Counted from the stretch's first letter, positions 35,906 through 45,013 are shown. The stretch is DNA of 64,000 nt from Carnobacterium_A sp049673005 (GCF_049673005.1 NZ_JBATXB010000111.1:81110-145109), one strand, 5' to 3'. Notes: generated by a model from the sequence alone, not told the origin. Numbers and translations are program-made.

Positions 35906-36835
35906 TTATTTATCTAATGGTATAGTAAACTCCAGAAAATCTTTTGCAACTGACGTTTGCTGAAAATGTTGCTGAGCTTCTTTTTCTAATTCTAGAACTT
36001 CTTTGCCTAAATACCTCGCACTAATATGGGTTAAGAATAATTTTTTAACATTGGCTTTTTTTGCAATTTGAGCAGCATCAACATTTGTAGAGTGATTATA
36101 ATCACGGGCCATTTTTTGATCTGCACCTTCAAATGTACTTTCATGAATAAGGACATCAGCATTTTTTGCTAACAACAGGCTATTTTCTGTTTTTTTTGTA
36201 TCGCCTAAAATAGTAACAATCCTACCTTTTTGAGTTTCTCCTATATAATCTTTTCCGTTAACAGTCCGTCCGTCTGCTAGAGAAATTATTTCCCCATTTT
36301 TCAACTTACCATATAAAGGACCAAATGGTACCCCTAATTTTTTAAGTTTCTCAACTTGTAAACTACCTTGATGATCTGTTTCTTCAATACGGTAGCCAAA
36401 TGACTCTATTCCGTGTTCTAAAGGTAAACAGCTAACTTTGAATTGAGCATCTTCAAATATCACACCAGCTTCAACGATTTCTATGAATTTTAGTTGGAAT
36501 TTCAAATGTGTTCCTGACACCTTTAAGCTCGTTAAAATAAAATTTTTAATGCCTTTCGGTCCATAAATGGATAAAGGTGTTTCTCCTCCTTGAAATGAGC
36601 GGCTACTAATTAGCCCAGGCAAACCAAAAATATGATCTCCATGAAGATGTGTAATAAAAATTTTATCAATTTTTCTTGGTTTTAAAGTCGTATGCAAAAT
36701 CTGTTGTTGTGTAGATTCTCCACAGTCAAATAACCAGACACTATTTCTTTCTGCTAATAATTTTAATGCAATACTAGTAACATTTCGGCTTTTAGCTGGA
36801 ACACCTGCTCCAGTTCCTAAGAATAATATTTCCAT
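35906..36835 (-). CDS. rnz: Ribonuclease Z
   Basis: RNase Z cuts the 3' trailer of tRNA precursors lacking encoded CCA. The metallo-beta-lactamase motif THLHGDHIFGLPG is near residue 60, and HESTFEG and HISARY further on carry other metal ligands. 309 residues is the short bacterial form. The gene lies between obgE and the SDR gene. Confidence 0.97.
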   Translation of the reverse strand: MEILFLGTGAGVPAKSRNVTSIALKLLAERNSVWLFDCGESTQQQILHTTLKPRKIDKIFITHLHGDHIFGLPGLISSRSFQGGETPLSIYGPKGIKNFILTSLKVSGTHLKFQLKFIEIVEAGVIFEDAQFKVSCLPLEHGIESFGYRIEETDHQGSLQVEKLKKLGVPFGPLYGKLKNGEIISLADGRTVNGKDYIGETQKGRIVTILGDTKKTENSLLLAKNADVLIHESTFEGADQKMARDYNHSTNVDAAQIAKKANVKKLFLTHISARYLGKEVLELEKEAQQHFQQTSVAKDFLEFTIPLDK

Positions 36836-36937
36836 TCACACACAATCCTAACTTTTAATAGTATACGACTATTATTTAATGTTCTTTCCATTCTATTTTA
36901 ACAAACTTATCTACATTTAGCGATAATCAAATCAACT

Positions 36938-36980
36938 AAAAAAGTAATCCAATTGAACGTTCAATTGGATTACTTTTTTT
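36938..36980 (-). terminator. Terminator of obgE
   Basis: AAAAAAGTAATCCAATTGAA and its exact complement form a near-perfect 20-pair stem, ending in a run of T. It lies ten bases past the obgE stop codon. Confidence 0.97.
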
Positions 36981-36989
36981 AGTTTTTCT

Positions 36990-38303
36990 TTATTCAACAA
37001 ATTCAAATTCATATTTCATGATACGAACAATATCTCCATCGACAGCTCCGCGCTCTCTTAGCTCTTCGTCAATCCCCATTGCTCTTAATTGACGTGCAAA
37101 ACGACGAACTGATTCTTCATGTTCAAAGTTAGTCATCTTAAATAGTTTTTCTAACTTATCTCCAGAAAGTATCCATGAAGCATCCGAATCTCGCGTAATA
37201 TCATATCCTTTTTCTTCAGGAGTATGTTTATACAATACCGTTTCTTCTTCCTGATCTAGTACTTCTAGTAAGAATTCTGATGTTACATCTAATACATCTA
37301 CTGTCGCATTTAATAAATTTGAAATCCCTTTATGTGTGATAGCTGAAATAGGAAATACAGGGATATCATCCTCATATTCATCTTCTTTTAGCAGTTTCAA
37401 TTGTTCTTTAAACTCTTCTAATTTTTCTTGGGCACCAGGTACATCCATTTTATTTGCTACAATTAACTGCGGACGCTCCATTAGTCTTAGGTCATAGCTC
37501 TCTAATTCATTATTAATGGTTACATAATCATCATAAGGTTCTCTACCTTCGCTACCACTCATGTCAATAACATGTAAGATAACTCGAGTACGCTCAATAT
37601 GACGTAAAAATTGAATCCCCAATCCGACTCCTTGAGAAGCTCCTTCTATCAGTCCTGGTAAGTCAGCCATAACAAAACTTTTTCCATTATCCATTTTAAC
37701 CATTCCTAAATTAGGAACTAATGTTGTAAAATGATAGGCACCAATTTTAGGACGAGCAGCAGAAACAATAGAGAGTAAAGTTGATTTCCCAACTGATGGA
37801 AACCCTACTAAACCTACATCAGCAAGAACTTTTAACTCAAGTTCCAGATTACGTTCTTCTCCAGGCTCACCATTTTCCGCAACTTCAGGCGCTGGATTTC
37901 TGGGTGTAGCAAATCGTTTGTTTCCTCTACCACCACGACCACCTTTGGCAACTACTAATTGCTGGCCTTCATGGATTAAATCGCCTAATACAATACCTGT
38001 ATCAACATCGCGGACAACTGTTCCTGGTGGAACTTTGATTAAACTGTCTCCAGCGCCTCTACCGTGCATACTTTTACTCATTCCGTTTTCTCCATCTTCA
38101 GCTTTAAAATGACGGTTAAAACGAAAATCCATTAACGTACGTAGTCCTTCATCAACAATAAAAATTAAACTTCCACCATGACCACCATCTCCACCCGCAG
38201 GGCCGCCATCAGGAACATATTTTTCGCGTCTAAACGCTACCATTCCGTTACCGCCATTACCAGCTTTCACATTAATTGTTACTTGATCTAAAAACATTGA
38301 CAT
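36990..38303 (-). CDS. obgE: Obg GTPase
   Basis: Obg is a ribosome-associated GTPase in 50S assembly and stress signalling. The N-terminal glycine-rich Obg fold is clear (AGNGGNGMVAFRREKYVPDGG), followed by the GTPase with GFPSVGKSTLL and the C-terminal OCT domain (about 355-437). The open frame begins at 38321, but that ATG lies in the AGGAGG site; I take the ATG at 38303 (MSMFLDQV). The leader upstream holds an interrupted small ORF (38318-38434) whose end reaches the ribosome site. Confidence 0.97.
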   Translation of the reverse strand: MSMFLDQVTINVKAGNGGNGMVAFRREKYVPDGGPAGGDGGHGGSLIFIVDEGLRTLMDFRFNRHFKAEDGENGMSKSMHGRGAGDSLIKVPPGTVVRDVDTGIVLGDLIHEGQQLVVAKGGRGGRGNKRFATPRNPAPEVAENGEPGEERNLELELKVLADVGLVGFPSVGKSTLLSIVSAARPKIGAYHFTTLVPNLGMVKMDNGKSFVMADLPGLIEGASQGVGLGIQFLRHIERTRVILHVIDMSGSEGREPYDDYVTINNELESYDLRLMERPQLIVANKMDVPGAQEKLEEFKEQLKLLKEDEYEDDIPVFPISAITHKGISNLLNATVDVLDVTSEFLLEVLDQEEETVLYKHTPEEKGYDITRDSDASWILSGDKLEKLFKMTNFEHEESVRRFARQLRAMGIDEELRERGAVDGDIVRIMKYEFEFVE

Positions 38304-38317
38304 TTTTAATTTCCTCC

Positions 38318-38434
38318 TCATTTTTTGAGTTTATGAGAGATTTCTTTGATTTTATCTTTTGGGTTACTCTTTAGATGTACCGATAATCCTTGTTGTTACA
38401 TTTGTTCCAAGATGTAATCAAGTTTGTTCTTCAT
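38318..38434 (-). pseudogene. Interrupted small ORF in the obgE leader
   Basis: On the minus strand a strong AGAGGA site leads to an ATG at 38434 and MKNKLDYILEQM, then an in-frame TAA, and then 25 further codons reading QQGLSVHLKSNPKDKI and KEISHKLKK. The last codon is a TGA that overlaps the obgE Shine-Dalgarno sequence. Without the internal stop it would encode a 38-residue basic protein coupled to obgE. It may be a gene broken by a point mutation, a 12-residue leader peptide, or chance. A TATACT at 38465-38470 could be its -10. Confidence 0.4.
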
Positions 38435-38956
38435 CACGTATCCTCTAAAAAATGAAGTATTGTGAGTATACCCCATTCTAATCCACTATCTATTGTACGT
38501 GTTTTTTACCTCCTTGTCTATTTAAACCTATAAGAATCCTCTACTGAAGTAAGCCCAATTAGATTCAATGATTCTTAAATAGTAAAAAGGAACACGTATT
38601 GAACCTTCATACTTTTGTATAAAATTTAGATTTTTTCATCATTCGACTTATTTATCTTAGTATATCCTATCCGTTAAGGAGCAAGGTTTGGTTTGTCCAA
38701 ACAATTACTTTACATTAAACTATGTGACCATATAAAGGCTAGCATCTTGTTTTTTATTTATAGCATAGTATTTATTTGAAGAACTATCTTCTTGTTTTTC
38801 AAACTGTTTACCCTTTAGTTACTTTTTCAAGCTGTTATTTATCATTTAATAAACTATTTAACTTATTTCCACATAAACTATTAATTTCATTTTAACTGTT
38901 TTATTATTTACTTATCTATCGTATACTAGTAAAGATAAAATTAAAGGATGTGCAAT
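38435..38956. other. 522-base intergenic region, AT-rich, no supported gene
   Basis: It holds the putative promoter of the obgE leader (TATACT at 38465-38470, minus) and of the cyclophilin gene (TATACT at 38922-38927, plus). Between them are short open stretches without start codons, and on the minus strand an AAGGAGGT site near 38508 with no ORF behind it. No hairpin or repeat of note was found. Confidence 0.5.
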
Positions 38957-39670
38957 GTGAAATTTAATAAATTAATAGTTGGGGGCTTGTTGCTGCTTTT
39001 AGCAGTCGCAATGATGATTTACGGTTTCTTTTATCTCATTCCGAATAAGCAAACAAACGAAGGTCAAATAGAAAACGAAGTGATTGAGGTTGATTATTTT
39101 CCACAGTTATCAAGTCAAATAGAAAAAAATGAAATAGGAGCAGATTTGATTACTTCAATGGGAACTATTTCAATAAAGCTGTTTCCTGATTATGCACCTA
39201 AGGCTGTAGAAAATTTTGTAGGCTTAAGTGAAAATGATTATTACAACGATACTATCTTCCATCGAGTTATTGAAGACTTCATGATACAAGGAGGCGATCC
39301 TGAAGGCACTGGATTAGGTGGAGAAAGTATTTGGAAAAAACCATTTGAGGTAGAAGCCTCTGATCATCTTTATCATATTAGAGGGGCATTGTCTATGGCT
39401 AAGACAAATGCACCCATATCAATTGGAAGTCAATTTTTTATTGTTCAAAATCAACAAGATATGTCTCATTCAGTTTCTGGGTCTACTCCAAGTGAAATAG
39501 TAAAAACATATAAAAAAGGTGGATACCCTTCATTAGATGAATCTTATACCGTTTTCGGTCAAGTTATTAACGGTATGGATGTTGTCGACAAAATTGCAGC
39601 TATAGAAACAACTGACAACGATTTACCAACAACTGCGGTTACAATCGAGACAATAAATATACACAAATAA
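38957..39670 (+). CDS. Membrane-anchored cyclophilin-type peptidyl-prolyl isomerase
   Basis: A 237-residue protein with an N-terminal transmembrane anchor (KLIVGGLLLLLAVAMMIYGFF) and a cyclophilin domain exposed outside the cell. The domain motifs FHRVIEDFMIQGGDPEGTG and GSQFFIVQ are clear. The insert after HSVSGSTP is larger than in cytoplasmic PpiB. The ATG at 38948 would overlap the AAAGGA site, so I take the GTG at 38957. A lipobox is not seen, so it is anchored by the helix and not a lipoprotein. It would assist folding of exported proteins. Confidence 0.9.
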   Translation: MKFNKLIVGGLLLLLAVAMMIYGFFYLIPNKQTNEGQIENEVIEVDYFPQLSSQIEKNEIGADLITSMGTISIKLFPDYAPKAVENFVGLSENDYYNDTIFHRVIEDFMIQGGDPEGTGLGGESIWKKPFEVEASDHLYHIRGALSMAKTNAPISIGSQFFIVQNQQDMSHSVSGSTPSEIVKTYKKGGYPSLDESYTVFGQVINGMDVVDKIAAIETTDNDLPTTAVTIETINIHK

Positions 39671-39707
39671 GCGTAAACAGGACTATAACCCTGTTTACGC
39701 TTTTTTT
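39669..39707. terminator. Bidirectional terminator after the cyclophilin gene
   Basis: AAGCGTAAACAGG and CCTGTTTACGCTT pair perfectly around an 8-base loop, followed by TTTTTTT. The stem overlaps the cyclophilin stop codon; read the other way, it ends the convergent DUF1648 gene. Confidence 0.95.
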
Positions 39708-39708
39708 A

Positions 39709-40839
39709 TTATAAAAAAAACAATGGTAATAAACAAAACAACGTAATAATTAATATAATTACCCAACTTTGCCATCTCGCCATATTAGTAGTCGTCCCAA
39801 TTCCGAATCTTTTTTCAATCCAAATAGACGGATCTTTTGGATTGTAATAAACTATCCCTAATTTCCAGTAACGATCATCGTCATAATAAGCTGTTTCAAA
39901 TTGGCTTTTATTCATTGATTTATTTTTTTTAAAACGACTTCCGCTTTGACCATATTTTAAAGTTAGACTAATTGTATAGATCAAAATTATCAACGTAAAT
40001 AGAATTATTCCGTAAATAAAGTAGCTTATATTTGTGTCAAAAAAAATAATAGACGTAAACTGAACACTACTCAATAAAAGCTGCGTCAGTATAGAAACGA
40101 TTAAAGTGAATCTTGACCAAGCTAGGCGGTAGGCTTTATTTTGAAAACTAGATTGGGAGGGATCAGTATGATTCAGTAATTGCTTAGCCTGAATAAGCGA
40201 ATAATTGGATAGATAAAAAATAAAAGCTAATAAGATTTGAATACCAATTACTGCGAAAGTTGTTAAAAAAGACTTATCTACGAATCTATCGGCTGTAAAA
40301 TTAATTCCCCAATGGGTAGGAAAGCGACTAGGTATCTGATCATAATACAGTAAGGTTATTAGTGCTGTTGTTAGAATAATAATCCCATTACTTAATAAGA
40401 GTATAAAGTTTGGAACACCGATTTCACTATTTCTATAATTTGACTCTATTACTATTTCTTTCTCTTTTTTATTTCTATCTTCTTTAAAAAGATTGTTTTT
40501 CATTTTCATTATTTTTTTTCTAATAGCTAAATAGGTTAAACTACTAATTAGAATAATCGTCATCATCCCGACTAGTATATAGATACTTAGATAGTCTTTA
40601 GATTGAGTTAAATTAACTACTTTCATTAATAAAACTATTCCCCATGAAAATAGTGACCCAAGGATTAAATTGATTAAAAAATATAGTTTTCTCCATTTTG
40701 CTAATCTTAAATGGGTATCCTCATTTTCAGGAATATTAACTCCAAATTCTATTCCTTTTCTCCCTGTATAAGGCATTAAACCTATAATCAAGCTTGTTAA
40801 TAAAAATAAAATAATGATAAAACTAATAAATATGCCCAT
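39709..40839 (-). CDS. DUF1648/DUF5808 integral membrane protein
   Basis: A 376-residue membrane protein with about eight hydrophobic segments. The central FPTHWGINFTADRFVDKS is the DUF1648 signature, and the C-terminal YYDDDRYWKLGIVYYNPKDP region is DUF5808. The family is of unknown function and is often paired with a GntR/YtrA regulator, as here. The frame also opens at a GTG at 40848 that overlaps the regulator stop codon; the ATG at 40839 sits behind a GGTGAGG site. Whatever its role, it is likely controlled by the upstream regulator. Confidence 0.85.
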   Translation of the reverse strand: MGIFISFIIILFLLTSLIIGLMPYTGRKGIEFGVNIPENEDTHLRLAKWRKLYFLINLILGSLFSWGIVLLMKVVNLTQSKDYLSIYILVGMMTIILISSLTYLAIRKKIMKMKNNLFKEDRNKKEKEIVIESNYRNSEIGVPNFILLLSNGIIILTTALITLLYYDQIPSRFPTHWGINFTADRFVDKSFLTTFAVIGIQILLAFIFYLSNYSLIQAKQLLNHTDPSQSSFQNKAYRLAWSRFTLIVSILTQLLLSSVQFTSIIFFDTNISYFIYGIILFTLIILIYTISLTLKYGQSGSRFKKNKSMNKSQFETAYYDDDRYWKLGIVYYNPKDPSIWIEKRFGIGTTTNMARWQSWVIILIITLFCLLPLFFL

Positions 40840-40844
40840 AATCC

Positions 40845-41225
40845 TCACCCTTCTAGTATTTCTGTCCGAATACTTTCTTTTAGTTCTTTAACTTTTTGAT
40901 CTGTTAATTGAAATATAGCTGCATCAATCATTAGTTCTGTTAATTTCGAATGTAACTCTTTTATTTTTGACTCTTCTATTTTTATATCTTCTATTTTCTT
41001 AACTTCAAAACCATTTTTTCTATTTAAAACTATTCCTTCATATTCTAATTGCTTATACGCTTTGTTTACAGTATGCATATTAACTCCAATATCTCCTGCT
41101 AAACTACGGACACTTGGCAATATCTCTCCTGGCACTAATTGTTTTGTTATGATCCCTTTTTTTATTTGATAAATTAATTGTATATAGATTGGAGAGTCAC
41201 TTTCTGGCTTAATATGAATAAACAT
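40845..41225 (-). CDS. GntR-family (YtrA subfamily) regulator
   Basis: A 126-residue short GntR protein with the winged-helix domain (IYIQLIYQIKKGII, then LPSVRSLAGDIGVNMHTVNKAY) and a C-terminal helical region, the size and shape of the YtrA subfamily. YtrA proteins control ABC or membrane-protein operons in Firmicutes. Here it is co-transcribed with the DUF1648 gene. Its promoter is strong and holds a 16-base palindrome after the -10, a likely autoregulation site. Confidence 0.92.
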   Translation of the reverse strand: MFIHIKPESDSPIYIQLIYQIKKGIITKQLVPGEILPSVRSLAGDIGVNMHTVNKAYKQLEYEGIVLNRKNGFEVKKIEDIKIEESKIKELHSKLTELMIDAAIFQLTDQKVKELKESIRTEILEG

Positions 41226-41247
41226 AGTATAACCCCTTCCCTAGTTG

Positions 41248-41289
41248 CTTGCTATATAACAAGTATAACAAAAGAGTTATTCTTGTCAA
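41248..41289 (-). promoter_or_regulatory. Promoter of the ytrA-like gene with a palindromic operator candidate
   Basis: Minus strand: TTGACA (41284-41289), 16-base spacer, TATACT (41262-41267) with an upstream TGT, so consensus-like and extended. CTTGTTATATAGCAAG (41248-41263) is a near-perfect palindrome overlapping the -10 by two bases and running into the transcribed region. A repressor bound there would block the promoter. Confidence 0.75.
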
Positions 41290-41293
41290 TCTC

Positions 41294-41307
41294 TGTAAAC
41301 GATTACT
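41294..41307. promoter_or_regulatory. Catabolite-responsive element (cre) between ytrA-like and fruR
   Basis: TGTAAACGATTACT matches the cre consensus TGWAANCGNTNWCA at 13 of 14 positions. It lies just upstream of the fruR -35 (41314) and near the -35 of the divergent ytrA-like gene (41284-41289). CcpA could act on one or both. Confidence 0.6.
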
Positions 41308-41313
41308 TTTTAG

Positions 41314-41342
41314 TTGCTTTTGAACGTTTTTGGTGGTATTAT
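41314..41342 (+). promoter_or_regulatory. Promoter of fruR-fruK-fruA
   Basis: TTGCTT, a 17-base spacer and TATTAT, 22 bases before the fruR start codon. Confidence 0.65.
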
Positions 41343-41363
41343 TTTTTCGAAAGGAGAATTGCC

Positions 41364-42116
41364 ATGTTAACAGAAGAACGTTATGAGTATATCCTTGCTC
41401 AATTAAAAAAATATGGGCTAGTAAAATCTCAAGATCTCATGCACTACTTAGATTGCTCAGAGTCTACTATTCGTAGAGATTTAGCTTTGTTAGAAGAAAC
41501 TGGTGAGTTAACTCGGATACATGGAGGAGCTAAGAAAGTATATCGAATAGATGAAGAATTATCTATATCTGAAAAAGCATCCATAAACGTTCAAGAGAAA
41601 GAAGAAATAGCTAAGTTCGCATCGTCTCTTATTGAAGAAAACGATACGATTTATTTAGATGCTGGTACAACTACTCTTTATTTAATTCCGTATTTAAAAA
41701 ATAAAAATATTCAAGTTGTCACAAATGGAATTCAGCACGCAGTTTTGTTAGCCGATCAACAAACAAAAACAATTTTACTTGGTGGAAACATTAAAGCAAA
41801 AACAAAAGCAATCATTGGAATAACTACCACAAGTCAATTAGAAAACTATCGATTCAATAAATGTTTTTTAGGTATTAACGGTATTGATGCTGAATTTGGT
41901 TATACTACACCTGATGTTGAAGAGGCAGCTGTAAAAAGACAAGCTCATTTGCATAGCTCAAAGACATTTATTTTAGCAGATAAATCAAAATTTAATAAAG
42001 TTAGTTTTGTGAAAATTTGTGAGCTTGAAGACGCAGTAATTGTGACACAAGGCCTTGATTCTGCTACACATAAAAGCTACTTTAGCAAAACAACTATTAA
42101 GGAGGCAAAAATATGA
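41364..42116 (+). CDS. fruR: DeoR-family repressor of the fructose operon
   Basis: A 250-residue DeoR regulator: N-terminal HTH (EERYEYILAQLKKYGLVKSQ, then STIRRDLALLEETGELTRIHGG) and a phosphosugar-binding domain with DAGTTT and TNGIQHAVLLA. By family knowledge it responds to fructose-1-phosphate. The frame is open to 41178, but the ATG at 41364 has AAGGAG seven bases upstream and starts MLTEERY. It overlaps fruK by four bases (ATGA) in the conserved fruR-fruK-fruA operon, so regulator, kinase and transporter are coupled. Confidence 0.96.
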   Translation: MLTEERYEYILAQLKKYGLVKSQDLMHYLDCSESTIRRDLALLEETGELTRIHGGAKKVYRIDEELSISEKASINVQEKEEIAKFASSLIEENDTIYLDAGTTTLYLIPYLKNKNIQVVTNGIQHAVLLADQQTKTILLGGNIKAKTKAIIGITTTSQLENYRFNKCFLGINGIDAEFGYTTPDVEEAAVKRQAHLHSSKTFILADKSKFNKVSFVKICELEDAVIVTQGLDSATHKSYFSKTTIKEAKI

Positions 42117-43030
42117 TTTATACGGTTACCCTTAACCCCTCAATTGATTATATTGTCGAAGTCTCTGATTTTAATTTAGGTTCATTAAACAGAATGACAC
42201 GTGATCTTAAATTACCTGGCGGAAAAGGTATAAACGTTTCTAGAGTTCTTAAGCAGTTAGGATATGATTCAACCGCTCTAGGATTTTTAGGTGGATTTAC
42301 AGGAGAATTTATTCAAGAATGGTTATCTGACGAAGAAATAAATACAAATTTCACTTCTATAAAAGGTGATACTCGTATTAACGTTAAACTAAAATCTGAT
42401 CAAGAAACAGAGATTAACGCTAGTGGTCCTATAATTACGAATAGCGAAGCAAATGATTTTTTAACTGTAATTGAACAGTTAACTTCTAAAGATGTTGTTA
42501 TTCTTTCAGGAAATCAACCTGCGTCACTACCGGATGATTTTTATCAAAAAATTATACTGAAAATAAAGGCTTTAGGTGCTGAATTCGTTATGGATACAAC
42601 TGGGCAAACTTTATTAGACTCCCTTGCTTTCCATCCTCTACTGGTTAAACCGAATCACCATGAGTTAGCAGAAATGTTTCACGTTACTTTTAGTTCTGTT
42701 GAGGAAATGATTCCTTATGGCAAAAAACTCATTGAAATGGGAGCAAGTTATGCTCTTGTTTCAATGGCAGGAGACGGTGCTTTATTTTTTACACGTGACA
42801 ACGTATATCAATCTACCGTCCCCAAAGGTAAAGTAAAAAATTCAGTAGGTGCTGGGGATTCCATGGTCGCTGGCTTTGTAGGAACATTATTAAAAGAAAA
42901 CGATTCTCAGCTTGCTTTTAAAACAGGTGTTGCCACCGGTAGCGCGACAGCCTTCTCGGATGATTTAGCTAAAAAAAGTGAGATTGAGAACTTGATTTCT
43001 CAAGTTACTATCTCTTCAATTAATAATTAG
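42113..43030 (+). CDS. fruK: 1-phosphofructokinase
   Basis: FruK converts fructose-1-phosphate to fructose-1,6-bisphosphate. This 305-residue PfkB protein has MIYTVTLNPSIDYIV at the N-terminus, PGGKGINVSRVL, and the C-terminal anion hole GAGDSMVAGFVG. Start codon coupled with the fruR stop. It supplies glycolysis from the FruA product. Confidence 0.97.
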   Translation: MIYTVTLNPSIDYIVEVSDFNLGSLNRMTRDLKLPGGKGINVSRVLKQLGYDSTALGFLGGFTGEFIQEWLSDEEINTNFTSIKGDTRINVKLKSDQETEINASGPIITNSEANDFLTVIEQLTSKDVVILSGNQPASLPDDFYQKIILKIKALGAEFVMDTTGQTLLDSLAFHPLLVKPNHHELAEMFHVTFSSVEEMIPYGKKLIEMGASYALVSMAGDGALFFTRDNVYQSTVPKGKVKNSVGAGDSMVAGFVGTLLKENDSQLAFKTGVATGSATAFSDDLAKKSEIENLISQVTISSINN

Positions 43031-43041
43031 GAGGAAAAATA

Positions 43042-44934
43042 ATGAAAATAACTGATTTATTATTAAAGAATGTTATGATTATGGATCTAAAAGCAACAAG
43101 AAAAGAAGCAGCTATTGATGAAATGGTTGATAGTTTAGTAAAACACAATCGAATAAGTGATTCTACTGTATTTAAAAAAGGCATCATGGCTCGTGAATCA
43201 CAGACGTCAACGGGCCTTGGTGATGGAATTGCTATGCCTCATGCAAAAAATTCGGCTGTCAATGAGGCTACTGTCCTCTTTGCAAAAAGTTCAAAAGGCG
43301 TTGACTATGACGCTCTTGACGGTCAACCAACTTATCTATTCTTTATGATTGCAGCCCCTGAAGGTGCAAATGATACCCATTTACAAGCACTAGCTAGTTT
43401 AGCTAGATTATTGGTTAATCCTGATTTCGTTGCTTCTTTAAAAAATGCGGAGACGCCTGAAGAAGTACAGTCTTTATTCGAAAATGCTGAAAAAAAACGT
43501 TTAGCTCAAGAAAATGAAGAACTAAACTCTCAAAGGGCTAAAACTCACGATTCTTCTCGTCCATTCGTCATCGCCGTTACAGCTTGCCCAACTGGTATCG
43601 CTCATACTTACATGGCAGAGGACGCCTTAAAGAAAAAAGCAGCTGAGATGAATATTGATATCAAAGTTGAAACAAATGGGTCTGAAGGCGTTAAGAATCG
43701 ACTATCTGCAAGTGATATCGAGAGGGCAGATGGAGTCATCATTGCAGCTGACAAAAATGTTGAAATGAATCGTTTTAATGGTAAACCTGTTCTTCAACGT
43801 CCAGTCAGTGATGGCATTCGTAAACCTGAAGAACTGATTGAAAAAGCTTCAAAAAAGCAAGCTCCTATATATTACGCTGATGATAATGGTCGTTCAACTA
43901 ATGAGGAAAGTATAAACGGATCTGTTTTAAGTAAAGTATACAAAGATTTAATGAATGGTATTTCTCACATGCTTCCGTTTGTTGTAGGTGGCGGAATTAT
44001 TTTAGCCCTTTCTTTCCTTGCTGAACCTTATTTTGGTGATAAGAGTGAGATTTTTACTTTCTTAAATTCACTTGGTAGCAATGCTTTTAGTTTCTTAATT
44101 CCAATATTAGCCGGTTATATCGCAATGAGTATTGGAGATAGACCAGGTCTAATGCCTGGTATGGTTGGTGGGTTTATGGCCGTTCAAAGTAACGCTGGTT
44201 TCTTAGGTGGATTAGCTGCTGGATTTATTGCAGGTTATTCTATCCTTCTTTTAAGAAGAGTATTAAAAGGCGTTCCTAAATCTTTAGAAGGTTTAAAATC
44301 AATTTTACTTTATCCTGTTCTTTCCTTATTAATTATCGGTTTCTTGATGTACTTTGTTATTGATCCTGTTTTCTCTACTATCAATGCTGCTATGATTAGC
44401 TTTTTAGAAAACTTAGGTACTGGAAATGCTGTTTTATTAGGAGCGCTTTTAGGTGGTATGATGGCTATTGATATGGGTGGACCTTTCAACAAAGCTGCCT
44501 ATACTTTCTCAATTGGTATCTTTACAGACACAGGTGATGGAAGTCTCATGGCAGCGGTAATGGCGGGTGGAATGATCCCTCCTTTAGCTATCGCTTTAGC
44601 GAGTACTCTTTTCAAAAATAAGTTTACAGATGATGAAAGAAAATCTGGTTTAACAAATTATATTCTTGGCCTTTCATTCATTACTGAAGGTGCTATTCCT
44701 TTTGCTGCAGCCGATCCTTTGAGAATCATCACCTCATCTGTTGTAGGAGCTGCAATTGCTGGTGGATTAACACAATTTTGGAATATTTCTATTCCAGCGC
44801 CACACGGCGGTATTTTTGCAATCGGTCTTTCTAATCACGCTATCCTTTTCTTAATCGCTTTAGCTATCGGGATGGTCGTCTCTGCACTAATTTTAGGTTT
44901 TTGGAAAAAAACAATTACCAAAGAAATAAACTAA
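43042..44934 (+). CDS. fruA: PTS fructose-specific EIIABC
   Basis: A 630-residue fructose permease with domains in the order IIA, IIB, IIC. The IIA histidine is in GIAMPHAKNSAV (about residue 68), the IIB cysteine in VTACPTGIAHTYMAE (about residue 180), and the membrane domain starts near 290 with GISHMLPFVVGGGII. It imports and phosphorylates fructose to fructose-1-phosphate. It lies 11 bases after fruK and ends with a long hairpin terminator. Confidence 0.97.
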   Translation: MKITDLLLKNVMIMDLKATRKEAAIDEMVDSLVKHNRISDSTVFKKGIMARESQTSTGLGDGIAMPHAKNSAVNEATVLFAKSSKGVDYDALDGQPTYLFFMIAAPEGANDTHLQALASLARLLVNPDFVASLKNAETPEEVQSLFENAEKKRLAQENEELNSQRAKTHDSSRPFVIAVTACPTGIAHTYMAEDALKKKAAEMNIDIKVETNGSEGVKNRLSASDIERADGVIIAADKNVEMNRFNGKPVLQRPVSDGIRKPEELIEKASKKQAPIYYADDNGRSTNEESINGSVLSKVYKDLMNGISHMLPFVVGGGIILALSFLAEPYFGDKSEIFTFLNSLGSNAFSFLIPILAGYIAMSIGDRPGLMPGMVGGFMAVQSNAGFLGGLAAGFIAGYSILLLRRVLKGVPKSLEGLKSILLYPVLSLLIIGFLMYFVIDPVFSTINAAMISFLENLGTGNAVLLGALLGGMMAIDMGGPFNKAAYTFSIGIFTDTGDGSLMAAVMAGGMIPPLAIALASTLFKNKFTDDERKSGLTNYILGLSFITEGAIPFAAADPLRIITSSVVGAAIAGGLTQFWNISIPAPHGGIFAIGLSNHAILFLIALAIGMVVSALILGFWKKTITKEIN

Positions 44935-44944
44935 TGAGTTAAAC

Positions 44945-45013
44945 AAAAAAACCGTATTAGATTTCTATTTTGCCATATAATATGAGCAAAACAAGAAATA
45001 GTACGGTTTTTTT
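44945..45013. terminator. Bidirectional terminator between fruA and glnQ-like gene
   Basis: AAAAAAACCGTA pairs with TACGGTTTTTTT around a long inner stem (ATTTCTATTTTGC with GCAAAACAAGAAAT). It ends fruA (plus) and the ABC ATPase gene (minus). Confidence 0.9.

Noticed and set aside
38500..38520. AAGGAGGT on the minus strand in the gap above obgE
   Set aside because: No start codon at a suitable distance and no ORF; probably chance or a remnant.
41178..41363. Upstream extension of fruR by 62 codons
   Set aside because: The extension runs through two promoters and the cre site, and the ATG at 41364 has a proper ribosome site and gives a standard DeoR N-terminus.
43157..43348. Small plus-strand frame inside fruA
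   Set aside because: It lies in another frame of fruA, with no ribosome site.
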